Source: Neospora caninum Liverpool
Lineage: Eukaryota; Apicomplexa; Conoidasida; Eucoccidiorida; Sarcocystidae
Assembly (NCBI RefSeq): GCF_000208865.1
Contig: NC_018396.1
Coordinates: 3,405,101 to 3,469,100, forward strand
Direction: 5' to 3'
Length of the DNA stretch: 64,000 nt
The notes beneath the pieces were generated by a model. It worked only from the letters and a program-made list of their open reading frames with translations, had not been told where the DNA came from and did no database searches. The translations under genes were made by a program, and so were the position numbers. Every line of letters starts with the position of its first letter. Position 1 is the first letter of the stretch. This document shows, one piece after another, positions 34,559 to 47,700 of the stretch.

Positions 34559-37500
34559 TTACAGCCGTGCTATAGTCGCACTAACCTTTTCGCAGTGAGA
34601 AGCTGCGTCACCTAGGTTCGTTAGGCAAGTGCCCAGCCTCGTTACCAGCCCCTTTTCGAGATGTGAAGCCAACGGATCGTTTCGACGGCAGTTCTTTTCG
34701 CACTGTTCCCATTCTGATCTCGGGAGCAGACTAGTGTTGTAGTTGCAGCACTCGGAGCAAAAATCTTGCGCGCAGGCAATTTGGCGAAATGTGGGTTCCC
34801 TTTCAAACATTCGCTGGCATTCATCCCGCCGGTGGAGAATATGGACGCTAGCAAGGCATGGCTGCCTGAGAGGCGTTATTTGTCCTTTTACAGTGAACTT
34901 GTCTTGGATGAATGACAGTTTCCACTCACCATGCCTTCGTCGCCGAAATAGACGTGAAAACGCTCTCGGTCGGGGCGATCGACTCCAATTTGTACGGTGA
35001 GAGCTGGATGGAGTCAAAGGCAACCCCTCCGCAGTTGTATGCGGAGAAGCCGACCATGCCGTCACGTGTCTGGCCGCCAAAGAAATCCTCGGCTGAGAGA
35101 TGTGTAACACTGCCGCCAGGGCCTTCCAGTCGCACGGACACCGTCGACCCCTCAAAGTTTATCTCCATCCGGTGCCACTTGTTCAAACCCATCGACGCTG
35201 GCGTGCGGGCAACTGTTTTGGGCTGTCCGTTAGAAATGGCCCGGATCCTTAGCCTGTAGCAGGGATGAGATCCCAACAATCGTGTGTGGAAGTGGGGAGG
35301 GAACTTACTCATTTGGTGCCAGCTCTGCAACTTGGTATTCCTGTGGAGAGTTGAAACGGAAGATGCCTCCCACTATGCCTCCAGTGCACTGGGGAAAGAA
35401 CTCGAACACGAAGTAACCGTTCTTGCCTGCACAGCAATCAATAGTCCAATCTTTGCTGGTCATCGTATGAGAGTTTCCTCACATGTTCTGTTTCCCTTGA
35501 TCACTGCGGATGTGCCAATTTCGGAAGGGCCTCTAACAGCATTAACCTGGGCCAACACTTTGTTTCTGCCACCAATGTTCGCCTGAAGAGGTGGAAGCTA
35601 TGTTTTGGTTCCTAGAACTGACGTACTCGTCCTCAACTACCTTGTAAACCCACGAGCCTTCTGCTCCGGTGGCGTCGGAGGCGTCGATTTTACGGTATAT
35701 TGAATTGGGGTTCCCGTAGAAGGTATCTGTAAACGTGGAGCACCTTGGTGGTGCTGGCGCAGTTGCCTTGGATGGGGTCCCACACTCTTTGGCCTCGATC
35801 TTCAGGCCCTCGAAGAAGACACCGGCCTCCATCCCGGACGAAAAAAAACCAACAGAACCAACCATAAAACGCTCGTCGAGAACGCTGTGAATCAAATGTT
35901 TCAGACAGGATAGAGAGGCCGAGGATTCTGACACATCTTACCTAAATACCTCGACTTCCGTTGATCCCTCTTCTCCGATACAAACGCTGATGACTCCCTT
36001 GTTCGTTTCGATTCGCACGTTGAACCATTTGCCTTGGATATAGCCGCCATCTTTACGTTCGGCAAGGACGGTAGGTTGCCCATTCTCAATGCGGAACAAC
36101 CGTTTCACTGCCTGTTGCTGGTTCATCCAGAGCAGGTACATGTTGTTGAGATCCCTCATTTTAAAGGCAATCCCCACGCTACCGGATCCGGCTGCCTAAA
36201 CGTCGCAACGATATCATATGTGTCAGTCTGTTCCTTTTTTGGTATCTTCTTACATAGAAAGAGATTTGGATATCTGCGTCATAAAAACGGCGACCACGCA
36301 GCATTGCATACGTCCCTTCTGTCTCGGAGGTACCGACGATGTTTCTGGACTGCCCGATGGATGCTTTTCTCCCCTGGATCGGCGCAGTGGCGTAGCCCCA
36401 ATTGCTGGGTCCGTGCTTCGCCCGCACGCTGTCGAACGTCTCGAAGTAATCCTTGAACGCCATCGACTGCGGATAAAGTTTGAAGGATTCGAATCCTGTC
36501 TGTTCCAAATGTTGTTGTTCCACGATCTGTAACTTCTGGTTGAGCTGATCCAGCATCTGGAACATGTTTCCCGCTTCTGTAAGCCAGCGAGCAGCAAGAC
36601 TCTCCGTGCCAACGAACCTACACAAATAGGGAGTTTGGAACTAAAATAACCCATGTTAGTAATAGCCTTACATTTCGAGCACCTGAGCGGTCTGGGCACG
36701 ATGGAGCTTTTCTGCAGGCTTCAGCTGTTTTCGGGAGGCTCCAATCGCCATCCCAGCCTCCTCCTTCGCCTCTGTAAAGATTTCAGGATCCACATTATGC
36801 ATTAAATCTGCGAAGTCGTGGCAGTTAAGTTGGTAATTCCATGAGTATGCTAGTTTGAATTACCGATCATTTGAATCGTCTGTTGTAAGGCATCTTGAAT
36901 GTCTGCGTCGACGGTCGTGTCTGTATAAAACTGCGCGGGTGAACCACTGCCTTCTGTTGCGGTTTCCAAGAATGAAGTAGCAGCGCGCTGCGCGGTTTCC
37001 TGTTCATGCTCAACAGTAGGGCACTCCTATGTAAAGAGCAGTTGTTAGCTGACAAAATAGATCAAATGCAACTGACGATGTAGCTTACCTTAAATATGGT
37101 ACCGAGACGAATGCTCGCTATAGCCCGTGAGCCCGGCGATGCTTCGAGGGCTGACGACACGATGCCGTTCTGGACCGAACCCTCGTAAGACGCGCGGGGA
37201 GATTCAATGGACACGTTCACAACTCCTCCAGTCTTGATGAGGCCGGCGTGAATGGCTGCTCGGCATATAGAGCTCGTTGCTGAGTACACGCCGTCGGATC
37301 CATATACGGGCAGCTTGGTGTCGTCTGGACAGTCAGACGGACACTCGACTACAACGTTTGTCTGGAAGACTGCGAATGCGGCTGCACAACTTCCGACACG
37401 TCTGAGAAAGTTATTCCTACGTTTATGATTCCTCCAAAAGCCTCATGCCCTTCGGCAGTCGTCTCGCAATCGATGTCGATATTGGGGCTGAACCGAGTTT

Positions 37501-40500
37501 CAGACAGGTGTTTCATTCACATGCTCACAGAGCGTAGAACTTACGCTGAACCTTCTCCTTCGATCGTGTTCGTAGAGCAGATTAAAGCTACAAGGGGAGC
37601 AGAACCAAGGTCGAAGAAAGATGTCCTCTCCGCGTTGAACCCAAGCCCTGGAAGAACAAGATGCTTAGCAGAAACGACTTTTTGTGGATCTGATAGGGCA
37701 TTCACCTGCAGTATCCATTTTTACTGGAGACGAGTCCGGAGCCGACTGCGACAAAACTAAGGACGTTAAGTCAGTAACACCGTCACTCAAGTCCTGTGAG
37801 GTCGCACATCATATACGCACTTTGTTTACACCGCCAGCGCTGACCCACCCTGTAGTGTCCCGCGCAAGTTCCGTCAAGACAGCCGTAGTCAAACGCTAAG
37901 GGAACAGCTCCCTTGCCATTCAGATTGAAACCTGTCAGCAAGCGTATGATGAGTCATAGCCAGGTAGCGAAGACTGCCTCTGCTTACCCATCTGATAGAG
38001 CGCGGTTAAAATGCTCTTGAAATGCTGGGGACTTTTCGGAACCATCGGTTCTAGGCCAACTCGGGCGCAGCTGTTTCTAACATCGTCAAGCGATACAACG
38101 TCATCCAAAGTAGCACCCGGCTTTCGGACTGGGGTGCCGTTCCAAACATAGATTGAGCTGCCAGTGGTCATATCACAGTACACTCGGAGTGGTGCAGGAC
38201 TGCACTGAGGCATGATCCTGGGAAAAGGACATGTTGCTCTCAAGAATGTTGCTTGTGCAGGAAAACACACGTACCAGTAGAAGCCAGAAACAGCTGAGGA
38301 GTCCCTAGTCTTTATCGAATAGCAATCCTCCGCGGGGATCGCAGGAGAGTCACCTGAACTCAGCTTGGTGTCGAGTATGAAGCTAGTCAAGGAAGGAATG
38401 ACTAACCCTCTTTCATGCCTGACCGAGCATTATGTCGATGCACATCTGCTCCAGTCGCGGACTGGAACTCTCCGAAAATTCTCCCAGCTCTCCTCGACGT
38501 TCTTTTCATTCGCTCAGCGAACTGGAGCTTGTCGTTCCGGCACCCTTCCATTTCAGGCAACAGCGTCTCGAGTTCCTGTGCTTTTGTGTTTAAGCCCCTT
38601 TGACGAAAAAGTATGTCGTCCTCCATAGAGGTGATTTTATCAGCCAAAACGGGGTTGAAGCTTGTAACGTATTCAACGAAGTATTTGTCCCTGGCATCAT
38701 CCGAATTAGCTGCTTCGGTGCACGGAGCGACAGCCGACCCGAGACGGTTCGCGTAGACGTGGACTTCGTAGATGCCGTAGACAAAACTGTCGTCAGCCTT
38801 TCCTAGGCGCGGGTGTGGCTTGAGCATACGAATTTGAATGAACTGGGCAACAGCTGCATGCAGCTCATCGAGGGTGTCAGCAGCGGGGTTTGCAGGGTTC
38901 ACAGCCTGTTGGCTGGCAAAGAGGTTCCTCGTGGATACAACGTTTCCCACGTCGTGACTTACATGTAGGATTTCCCATCGGGGCTGGTGTAGATTTCGTA
39001 TGACAACGCAGGGTACTCCCATTGGATGCGCACACTGACCACTTTGCTGGCCTTTCCTGAAGCACCAGCAGTGATGGTTGAACGTATCAGCGTGGGTGAC
39101 GTGAGATTCACAATGCCTCTACTTTACCCAGATCCACTGTCAAGACGACTGTCTGGTCTCCTGCTTCGTCAACTGGGCCAGAACGCCAGGATGAGTTCGA
39201 GTCTTTGTCGATCGCTTCATTTGCCCCATGGGCTGCATCGGAACTGTTGGAGCTAGTTGCTGTCGCCTCGCCACTCGTTATAATATTACCGACACCGGGC
39301 GAACTGCCGTTGACATTCTTCTGTGTCATACACCAGGCACCCGCTCTCTGCAAGCGTAGCTGCGAGTTGCCTTCGAACGTCCACGAGGAACGCCCGTCAC
39401 CCTCTTCAAGTGCTCGGAGGCAGTCTGTCAAAACAATCTTCCCTCCCTCTGGTTGGTCGTGATGTCATGCGGGCTTCTGCCACTGTTAACTTCACACCGC
39501 GTTGGAGCCCACCTTCTGTGCTGCCGTCTTGGAGGGTCATGCATTTTGGGGGGTTGCTCCTGGCACTCACGAGCTGCATCTGAGGTGTGCTGTACCAGAG
39601 CTCCTGCAGAAAACACAAGCGAAATGGCGTTCTCGTTGTGACGAGAAAAAAAGGTAGGTCACCCTTCCATCGCCCGCAGCCAAAGCGGAGGTGCACGATT
39701 CGATGACCACGGAAGAGCCTTCCGAATTGAATTTCCCCGCTTCGACCTGACAAACGCAGAGACTCTGGTAAGAAACTACAAGCTCGTGTAGAAACTCTTC
39801 ATACTTGCAGGCACATTTCTCCAGCTGGACTTGTTACGCCTCCGACGATCATCATCAGTGGCTCGCCAGATCCTAACGGCTTCGCCTCGTTTATGCCATA
39901 AAAGCCATGAATTTGGTTGCGCATGCCAATGACGACGACTTTTGCTTCTTCATCACCACCAAACAAAATATCCTCGTCGTACGCAGCTGACCGTTTTATC
40001 TTTCATGTTGAATCTCGACAGCTACGCAAATCACGTGTTCACTAACTTGCAGAACTTCCTGCCGGTCTCCACGGTAAGGCAACATGGTAGTCCACCCCGT
40101 TTGGTGAAACGGCAACTTGAACTTCCTGACGGCAAACCGGCAGAAATGTAATGCTGTCTGACTGCAAATTCGGTGAGCGATTACCCCTGGAGCATATTGC
40201 CAGCGGACGCGGACCCCTTTTATCTTTCCGGGTGTCGCCAGGTAGCCAGTCCAAGTTACTGCGTGAAATGCCTGTTACCGCAGGTTGGCCTTAGACAGAA
40301 TGGCATGTTCCCTACCTTGTTCATCGTCCGCAAGGCCACCAGCACTGCTCCAGTAACCTGTGCCTGGTTGGATCGCACGGTGAGCAACAAATTCCGGGCC
40401 TTCTGTGGATGTTGCAGAGCAGTCATTGAACACATAGAAGTCAGACGCATCATGCTGGGCCGAACAATGAACAACGCATCCAAGAAGGAGCAAGATGCCA

Positions 40501-40517
40501 CCACAGTAATTTCTCAT
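34559..40517 (-). CDS. Secreted LCCL-lectin adhesion protein, CCp1/CCp2 type
   Basis: A 24-exon model of 1,511 codons whose boundaries all keep phase: 40517-40316, 40258-40185, 40125-40047, 39986-39805, 39746-39663, 39603-39513, 39448-39128, 39056-38963, 38912-38407, 38353-38275, 38217-37988, 37931-37849, 37745-37706, 37647-37545, 37401-37089, 37026-36864, 36807-36672, 36617-36254, 36195-35942, 35884-35623, 35582-35483, 35450-35309, 35253-34930, 34865-34559. Domains in order: signal peptide (MRNYCGGILLLLGCVV, 1-20); discoidin-like (about 60-180); ricin B lectin (180-285, CMTLQDGS and ALEEGDGRSSWTFEG); second discoidin (285-400, VVLTVDLGK); helical linker; NEC/fibrinogen-collagen-like module (550-660, LRVYCDMTTG); LCCL (722-830, VECPSDCPDD and SSICRAAIHAGLI); helical linker; two levanase/LamG-like modules (945-1150 and 1190-1390); Cys-rich tail (1408-1510). 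In Plasmodium this family forms multi-protein complexes on sexual stages and is needed for sporozoite development; a coccidian sexual or sporozoite role is inference. CCp1 and CCp2 cannot be separated by eye. Confidence 0.88.
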
Positions 40518-41609
40518 TATTGGCACTCGCTGCAACAGACCACAACGGGGAAACCCTTTTAAAGACCCATTTCCAACTCTCTATCGAGACTAGGAAAGTT
40601 GCCAGGTTTCTTGGAAATCAGTTCGGAAGCACGGTGTCAAGCCTATGTACGGTGTACCCACCGCTGCCAGACTCCTGTAAGTACACTGCACAACAGGCTG
40701 AATTCGCCTAAGCGTGAGTCAACGTCCCGTGACGTGAACTACTTCGTTCAGTCATGCCCTGAAAAAAAGTATCACTCGCGATCTACTCAAATCCCATTCA
40801 TTGGCATGCTTGAACCTCCAGTGCGGGCACCTCGCGGATTGCACAGCCGTCAACAAGAGGGTGTAACTCAGCAAAATCCAGAAGTCTACTCATGCGTTGT
40901 ATGGCATATTCTTCATCTACTACCCGTGTCTTCTCATCTGAAAAATGCTAAATGGTAAGTCGGTGTGATTCTGCGCCAGCGTCTCATTCACAGGTTATAT
41001 TGATGCAACACAAAATGTGGCGGTGGTCTACGAAGCACTATGGTAGCCAGGTCGCGGTGCTATAGTATCTGCTGTTGCATTTTTGTGACGGAAGCTGTAC
41101 GCCACCCGCAGCAACCTATGTGGCGCATATGATGACTCCTGCTCACGAGCTGAATCCTGGTGCCCATTGAGCTTGGAGAACCGGTGGTGGAGTTTCTCCC
41201 GTCCCCCCCTGCCCTACGTGTCGGCAGCTGGACACCTTTCGTAAGAAGCTCAGTGCCGGGAAAGTCCTCAGAGAAACAGCCGAATAACAACCCTACCGAT
41301 TTGAAGGGGCCTAACTTCTTCAATCTAAGAACGGCGATTACCAGAGTGAAACTCCCTGGTCCATTTTCCCTTGTATCATTGTGTATCGACGAGCCTGCTC
41401 ACCGCCTCAGACTGAGACAGGACAACAGAACTCCGCTCAGGTTGCTCACCATCGGGTGCTCAGCACCACAAATGAGGATGGCATGTGCAACAAAGTGTAG
41501 ATGGTCAGCATGAGATTCAAGGCTACAATACTGTCTCGTAATCGCAGCCACACACCTACGATGGATCGATGACCAGCAGAGACCCACACAAACGAGGAGC
41601 ATCAAACAC
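40518..41609. other. Intergenic region upstream of the CCp gene
   Basis: About 1.1 kb between the CCp start and the RPC31 stop codon, both genes on the - strand. It should hold the CCp promoter and the RPC31 3' UTR. No convincing open frame or structured element was seen. Confidence 0.6.
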
Positions 41610-42543
41610 CTAAAAGACACCGCCGTCATCAGCTTCTTCCAAATGGTCATCAACATCTTCGTCCGCATAGTAGTCGTGTGCGTAATCATCTCCTCCAAAA
41701 TCCTCAAGTTCCTCAACCGGGAATAGCTCGTCTGCAAGACAAATATTCAAAGCAACAGGCAAGGGAATGAAACCAGCGCTCTTTATTGTAGAAATGGGAT
41801 AGATAATGAGCCTCCAGTATTATGGCATGGTCTGTAGAAAATACAAGAATACTCGCAAATGCTGTATTTCCTCGACAGTGGCTCGTATGAAGGTACCGTA
41901 CCTTCATTCTTGTCCTCGGTGCCTGGATTCCTTTGCTTTTCGTCAGTTCCCCTGCTCTCGCTCTCCTTCTGTTCCATCTCTTTTAGTCGCTGCCGACGAG
42001 AATCTGAGGCGCACGATCTGCCTGATCCCCGGGTCGGCCGCAAAAGCTTTGATTGCAGGAGCTCTGGAGGAAAGTATTCCTTCAGGCAGTGGGCTACAAT
42101 TGCTTCCTTCTGGAGCTCCAAGTCGTACATTTGGCTTTGGTTTCGATTCGAATACCTCATAACTTCGGGCTTGGGTGGGCGGTCAGCAATATGGAACTCC
42201 GAGCTACGCCAATAGTTGGACAATAATCGATGAATAAGGACCAGACAGCCCATGGCTGGATCAAGACGGGAGGCAGGCCGAAGCTCCGGATTCGGCGGGT
42301 AAAGTGGAGCTTCCTCGATCACAGGCCCTAAAAGAGCAATCACAGAAGCGAACACAAAGTGCCCACGCATCACCTGTATTTTACACTGTAACTTCAGGCT
42401 GCCCTGCTTTACAGTCGCTAGCGTGCCAGCTGTCGACACCGAAGCATGGTGCATCGCGTACCTCGGCGCTCGGTCCCATCACGGACCCACGGTTTACGGT
42501 CGCCCGTGGAACCTCCTCCCCTTCCTCCCCGGCCTCCTCTCAT
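41610..42543 (-). CDS. RPC31: RNA polymerase III subunit RPC31/RPC7
   Basis: Subunit of the Pol III-specific trimer that supports initiation at tRNA and 5S genes in the nucleus. Exons 42543-42462, 42327-41902 and 41731-41610 join in phase (630 nt, 209 aa); donors are CCGAG|GTACGC and GAAG|GTACGG, with a strong last acceptor (TTTGTCTTGCAG). The product has the family layout: a short Gly/Arg N-terminus (MRGGRGGRGGG), a Pro-rich segment EEAPLYPPNPELRPAS, the conserved (E/M)RYS.(K/R) element seen here as VMRYSNRNQ, a basic middle, and an Asp/Glu-rich tail (EELEDFGGDDYAHDYYADED) ending GGVF. Family assignment rests on layout and recalled yeast/human sequence, not on a search. The length matches human RPC7 (about 220 aa). 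Confidence 0.8.
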
Positions 42544-42698
42544 CCTGAGCGGTCCTTCAGGTTGAAATGTCGCAGTACATCATGTTTTGCATGAGTTTCT
42601 GTCGAACCTCGTCGTCCTGGAAGACTAATTCTGCCAGATTTCTCCGACGAGGGCTGACACACCAAACTCCACCGGACACAACGTGCCGGCGATACGTT

Positions 42699-43911
42699 CT
42701 AAACCTCCACCAACGTCCTTCTGCCAAATAAAATACGGTTCTGATAACCTGAAGGTGGAAATGCTAAAATTACCTAAAAATTGAGCTGTTATGACTACCA
42801 CACTGCCGTGTCTCTCGACCGCCTCGATGCTCCGCGGTTCACGCATGCGAGCTTCGAGCAGCGCCTCGACCTCGCATGCAGAATGCATGGACCTGCAACG
42901 ATAAAAAAGAACTGCGCTCATACTTCTTGTGTTTGGGCAAACTGCTTTCTTCTTTGTTCGGTTTCTATCATCTTCCTCGAGCCTGTGCCGATGCATCGAT
43001 GTCGAAAAAACCGTTGTCGACCAAGAGGGGGAGAGATGGAGGCACAAAACATTTGGGTGCTTCTGTGTCTCAGTCCTCGGAGACGGTAAAGCAAGGCAAG
43101 GAGAGCTCAGCACGCACGAGCCGCCCGGGGAAACACCGAGAAAAAAATAGCGCCGCCACAGACGAAGCCAGATCGGCGACGATGAAAAAACTCGTTGATA
43201 CGTATATGGAGAAGAAGTTTTTGTCGAAGTTTGCCCCCCAGAGAAGCAAAACTTCACGGATCCGTTGCACGAAGAACCAGCAACATGAACGCCACCGCCA
43301 CCAACTCAAGATCAGGCAGAGGAAACCTGGAACGCCTGATGCGTTGAGTGGAGATGATGCTTCTCGGGTACAGAGAGGTGACGGCTCTGACGGGCACGGC
43401 GGGGGACCAATGGATCGACGGCATGTTCATCAAGTTTGCAGCGCGGTAAGCTATGAAGCGGCAAGAGGGGGCGGTAATGAAACATAACGTCGCACGGCAA
43501 CAAGTAGAGCCGCAGAGGTCCCTCCGAGCGCCCAATGTGTATCACTGTATGTTCTTGCCATGTGTTCTTCCGAAGGAGCTAATCGAGTTATTTTTACGCG
43601 TCTGGGGTCTGTGACCAACATCGAATACGTTCGAAGGCGTGTATTCGCGTCGGATGGCATCTCGTTTATCTTAAACATTTTAAACTAGGATTATCTTTGA
43701 ATATGAGGATCGAGATGGCCCGACTGTGAGACCCACACTCCTAGACTTTGTTGCGGAGGATAGCTCCAATCAGCGAAAAAATGCTTTATATTGACTTCCT
43801 CTGTCCAGATATTCCCACCAGGTGGATGCGGCTGTAGCCTTTGCTCACATCTTGTGCTGCCTTAGCACATGCAGGGGTGACGACATCACGAAATGCCGGA
43901 GCTGCTGCCAT
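42699..43911 (-). CDS. Unresolved small multi-exon locus, probably - strand
   Basis: Two 3' exons are well supported on the - strand: 42892-42774 (acceptor TTTTTTATCGTTGCAG, donor TTTAG|GTAATT) and 42748-42699 (acceptor CCACCTTCAG, stop TAG). They join in phase and end SVVVITAQFLGYQNRILF then GRRTLVEV. A possible first exon is 43911-43819 (MAAAPAFRDVVTP..., donor CACCTG|GTGGGA). Middle exons are uncertain: 43257-43535 is open and one donor (GATCC|GTGAAG) gives the phase needed by exon 42892, while 43451-43678 holds another plausible short frame. The + strand is also open (ATG at 42999 beginning MSKKPLSTKRGRDGG; ATG at 43354 followed by a clean donor GCGCG|GTAAGC). I recognise no family on either strand. 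Confidence 0.35.
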
Positions 43912-44788
43912 GTTTCTCACCACTTTACCTCGTCAGTGCACAGCCGAGACGCGTTGGACTTCCCTCGACATGTGGCCCACGCGCACCCAGGATTATCTTT
44001 TGTGTGTGCGGCAAGTTCTCAACCGTGGCATATGTTCCTGTGTGTATTCTGCGACGCTGGCACACCAGGCCCTCGCCGAACTGCGTTCTTTTTAACACCT
44101 CGTTCCTGGATTGAGGTTCAAGGTCTTCGGGGTGGATGCGCCCAACTGCAGCTCGCGGCCGCTCTTGGGAGTCTTCTGTGTGGGCAGCTGCGGAGCATCC
44201 CCAACGCTGTTTTTTTCCACTTCGTTCCGTCAGGTTGTGATCTTTTTGAGGGTCACTCACAAGTCATGAGGCATCACTTATCGAACCGTCTGATCAAGTT
44301 GGGGGATGAGTCTTCTTTTGCTTCATGTGTCATTCGTAAGAACCCTCTGGTTCCGTTGGTGCTTCTTGAAAGGTCAGTCTCCTTCCACACACTGTCCAGG
44401 GCTTTTTTCCCAGTTTCCGCGAAACCGTTCAGTGACCTTAATCCTCGCTGCTTTACGACCTTCGTTTGCATCAAGGCTGGGCTAACATGCACAAACACAA
44501 CTAGTCCTCCTCTTCTGCAGTGCCTTTGGTAACGCAGTTTTGAGCCCACGTGCCGGCCCCAAAAAACGTGTCTCTGAGGACAGTCGAACCGCGTTCATTG
44601 TTTCCTGTTCCGTACGACAGGAGTCCCGCTTCCACACCGTTACAAGATCCACAAGTGCCGACACAATGTGACACAGAACTACAGCCTTGCTTTGCCCTAG
44701 CACGCAGCCACAGAGGGGGGAACACAGCCGGTGCTTGGAAGAGGATCTGAAGAAAACCGATCCGCATGACAGGATGCATCTCGCTTCC
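43912..44788. other. Region between the unresolved locus and DSK2
   Basis: A + strand frame stays open through 43822-44532 but its translation is Cys/His/Phe-rich without a domain, and I do not call it coding. The stretch should include the DSK2 3' UTR and promoter sequence for the locus below it. Confidence 0.5.
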
Positions 44789-47700
44789 CTAGTTGCCAAT
44801 TCCCCGCTCGAGAAGACGACTAATGGCGGCGTTCACGTCTCCGCCTGTCTCCTGCAGCGCCTGGATGTTTGCGTCTCTGTCAATAAAACCCATTTCTCTC
44901 AGGGACTCCAGCTGCCTCGCATACCTGCGAAAGCACGAAAAAGTGTAACACACACACTTACCCTCGTTGCCTGGCCTCGCCCAGCCACCCTTCCGCACTG
45001 CTTTCCAACACCGTGTCTCGCTCTGCGCCACTGTCTCCCCGTGCACAGCACCCTGACACGCCGGTACCTCAAGAGGTAAGCCTCAGTGGGTGAATACAGG
45101 AACCGTGCCTCTACGGTTTGTTCTCGGCGCTCCGCGACCCGTCCTTACCTTTCCTCTGGCGGCTGTGCATCTGGGGCAGAGTTCGGCATGCCTCCAAAAC
45201 TCCCCATGCTTCCGAAACTTCCCATGAAGGGGTTGGCGCCAGGCATTCCAGACATTCCGCCGTTCCCGAAGGCGTTCATCATTTGACTCATGAGTTCGGG
45301 ATTCTGTTGCAGCATCTGCTGTGCTTGTTGCATCATCGCCATCAGGTTGGGCTGTCCGGCTGCTCCAGGCATTCCGCCGAAGGCTGCGCCCAGTCCTGCG
45401 CCGGGACTTGCAGTCGCTCCTGCATGCGTTCACACCCTCACGCGCAACAGAAAACATGCGGCGCTGGCTGTGCCGCTCCTCCAGCGACCTATCGATTTCT
45501 ACGCACAGCTTTTCTTCGCGTCTCGATATCTACATCCTCGTCCCAGTCTCGGGGGCAACGCGAGCCGGTGGGCCAACAACGAAGCGGCAATCAGGGCGCT
45601 CCCTCTCTTCTGTTCCCCGGGAACGACGCTACGCAGGAACATTCAACTCTGGATATGAGTGTGAGGCGACAGTCGCCTTGGCGTCCGTGTGTTGTCGAAC
45701 CGGTAACAGCTATGAACTCGGCCGTTGTCACTCCACACACGGGACGAAACGGCGCGTTAAACGCGCACGCTCAAGTACACGGGAAGAGCAGGGAATGGCC
45801 AGAAGAGTCTCCGCACCTGAGGAACCGTCGCCTTGTCCGGCGCCCTGCTGCGCACGCTGCATATTTTGCATCGCCTGTTGCATTTGAAGCGACGCCTGGA
45901 CTCAACAACAGAATGCTCCAGAGACTTCCAGCGTAAGAGCCACCGCGTGCCAGGCCGCGCAGACTCGGCGGGTGCCGAGACACGTTCCATACCGATTCAG
46001 GACGTCCGTGCCTTGACGTTTTGCGCAACGTATCGATGCTGTCCGGCTCTCGTCTCCGTTCAGCGTCTCTCTCTCACTCTGCGTAGGCGTTCACGCTGGC
46101 AGCACGCCGCAACGGCATATTTGTGTTTTCTGGCTCGCTGAACGTGCCGTCCTAAGTTTGCGTATCGCACTCACCTGCATCATCTGGGGGTTGAAGAAAG
46201 TTCGCAGCAGCTCGGGATTGTCCAAGACGTTTTGCATCATCGGCTGAGAACGCGAAAGCAGGAAGAAACCACCACGCCAAAGTTTCTGTCGAGAGAGAAA
46301 ACGTGAGCGCGCAACAGGCGTCAAACTTTCACAGGAACCGAAAGACATATTTTTACGATGGCGCTTTGAGACAATTGAGACGCAGTCTGTATCCGCACTA
46401 CACGAATGCTGTAAAGTGGCGCAGTAACCCGCTCCGAAAAGGTTTCATAAGCGCTGACGACGTCAGCTCACCGACGAACCGTCGGGACAGATTGCCGTTG
46501 CGCGTACCATCATCTGCCGTAGCATGGGATTGCTTTCCATCATTGCTCGCAACATCTGGGGATTCTGAGACAAGTTCTGCATGGTTTGCTGTAACAGAGG
46601 GCTTTGCATCAACTGCATGAGCGTGTCCGGGTTCATGTCCGGCGGAAGTCCAGGCATCCCCGCCGTGCCGTCTTGCGCGCCGGGCATGCCGCCTCCAGGC
46701 ATGCCTGCCCCCATGCCTGTCGCGAGAAGGGAAATCCGGAGGCAAAACAGCAACGGACACGCACCTAGATCGCGAAAGTAGGCTTTCAGCGCGAATTTGA
46801 CAGATTAGGTTTCCGAACCCTCAGTCCACTGGCCCCGATCAGACACACAGCATGTCGTCCTCCGGTCGGCCACATCGAGGCGAAGTGGCCTTCTGGAGCA
46901 GTCCGTGGACACGAAAACCCGTCGCATGGAAAGCGTGTGGAAAACGTGACAGACTATGCCTGTCATGTCCCCTTCGGTTCCGCACGTGCGTTGTCCCATG
47001 AGCCCCACGGTCGCTCCCGTTCGTTTCTGTTCCGACAAAATAACGTACCTCCCTGCATGAACATCTGCAAGAAAGGGTCGGCAGTCGGATTCGAAAGAGG
47101 CGGAGCCGACTCGGCAGGGCTGGCGTTCGTGCTGGCTGTCCGTGCAGCTGCACACCACACACCGGCGCATATTTGAAAACCATTTGTACACGAGCTGTAC
47201 GAACACGATAAAATCTCTTCGGTAGACTCCGCGAGACTATCGAAAGTGCAGCCGCTGCCACGGTTCCCTGTCACGACCAATCTGACCAAGACTGGACGCT
47301 GTCCGAGACGTCCCACCCAAAGAGCCGTTCGTACCGGACGCATCAGGACTGGGTTGTGCGGCAGACGTTGCTCCGGCGGCAGGCGCAGTGTTGGAAGACG
47401 CCGCAACTGCAGCTGCGCTTTTGACCAAGTGGATGATGTGTCCGTCTTGCACGTCGTGCGTAGAAATTAGATCGTCGTCCTTAAGGATCCGTCCTGGTGA
47501 GACATGGAAAGCACCGAAAGAAAATTGACGGGGAGTCAACGAATCGGGTCATCACTCCCGCGGACGGCCCGGTCCTTGAAACAGCTCTGGAGTCTCTCCC
47601 CACGTGGGAAAAGACCTTGATTTCTCAATCAGATATCCCCCGAACGGCGTTTCCAACATCACTTAACGTCGAGGATGTCAGTGCCCCTGTCCTTGCGGCT

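Noticed and set aside
43822..44532. + strand frame of 236 aa, Cys/His-rich
   Set aside because: No zinc-finger spacing or family resemblance; part is the complement of the candidate - strand ATG exon. Kept only as an alternative in the unresolved locus.
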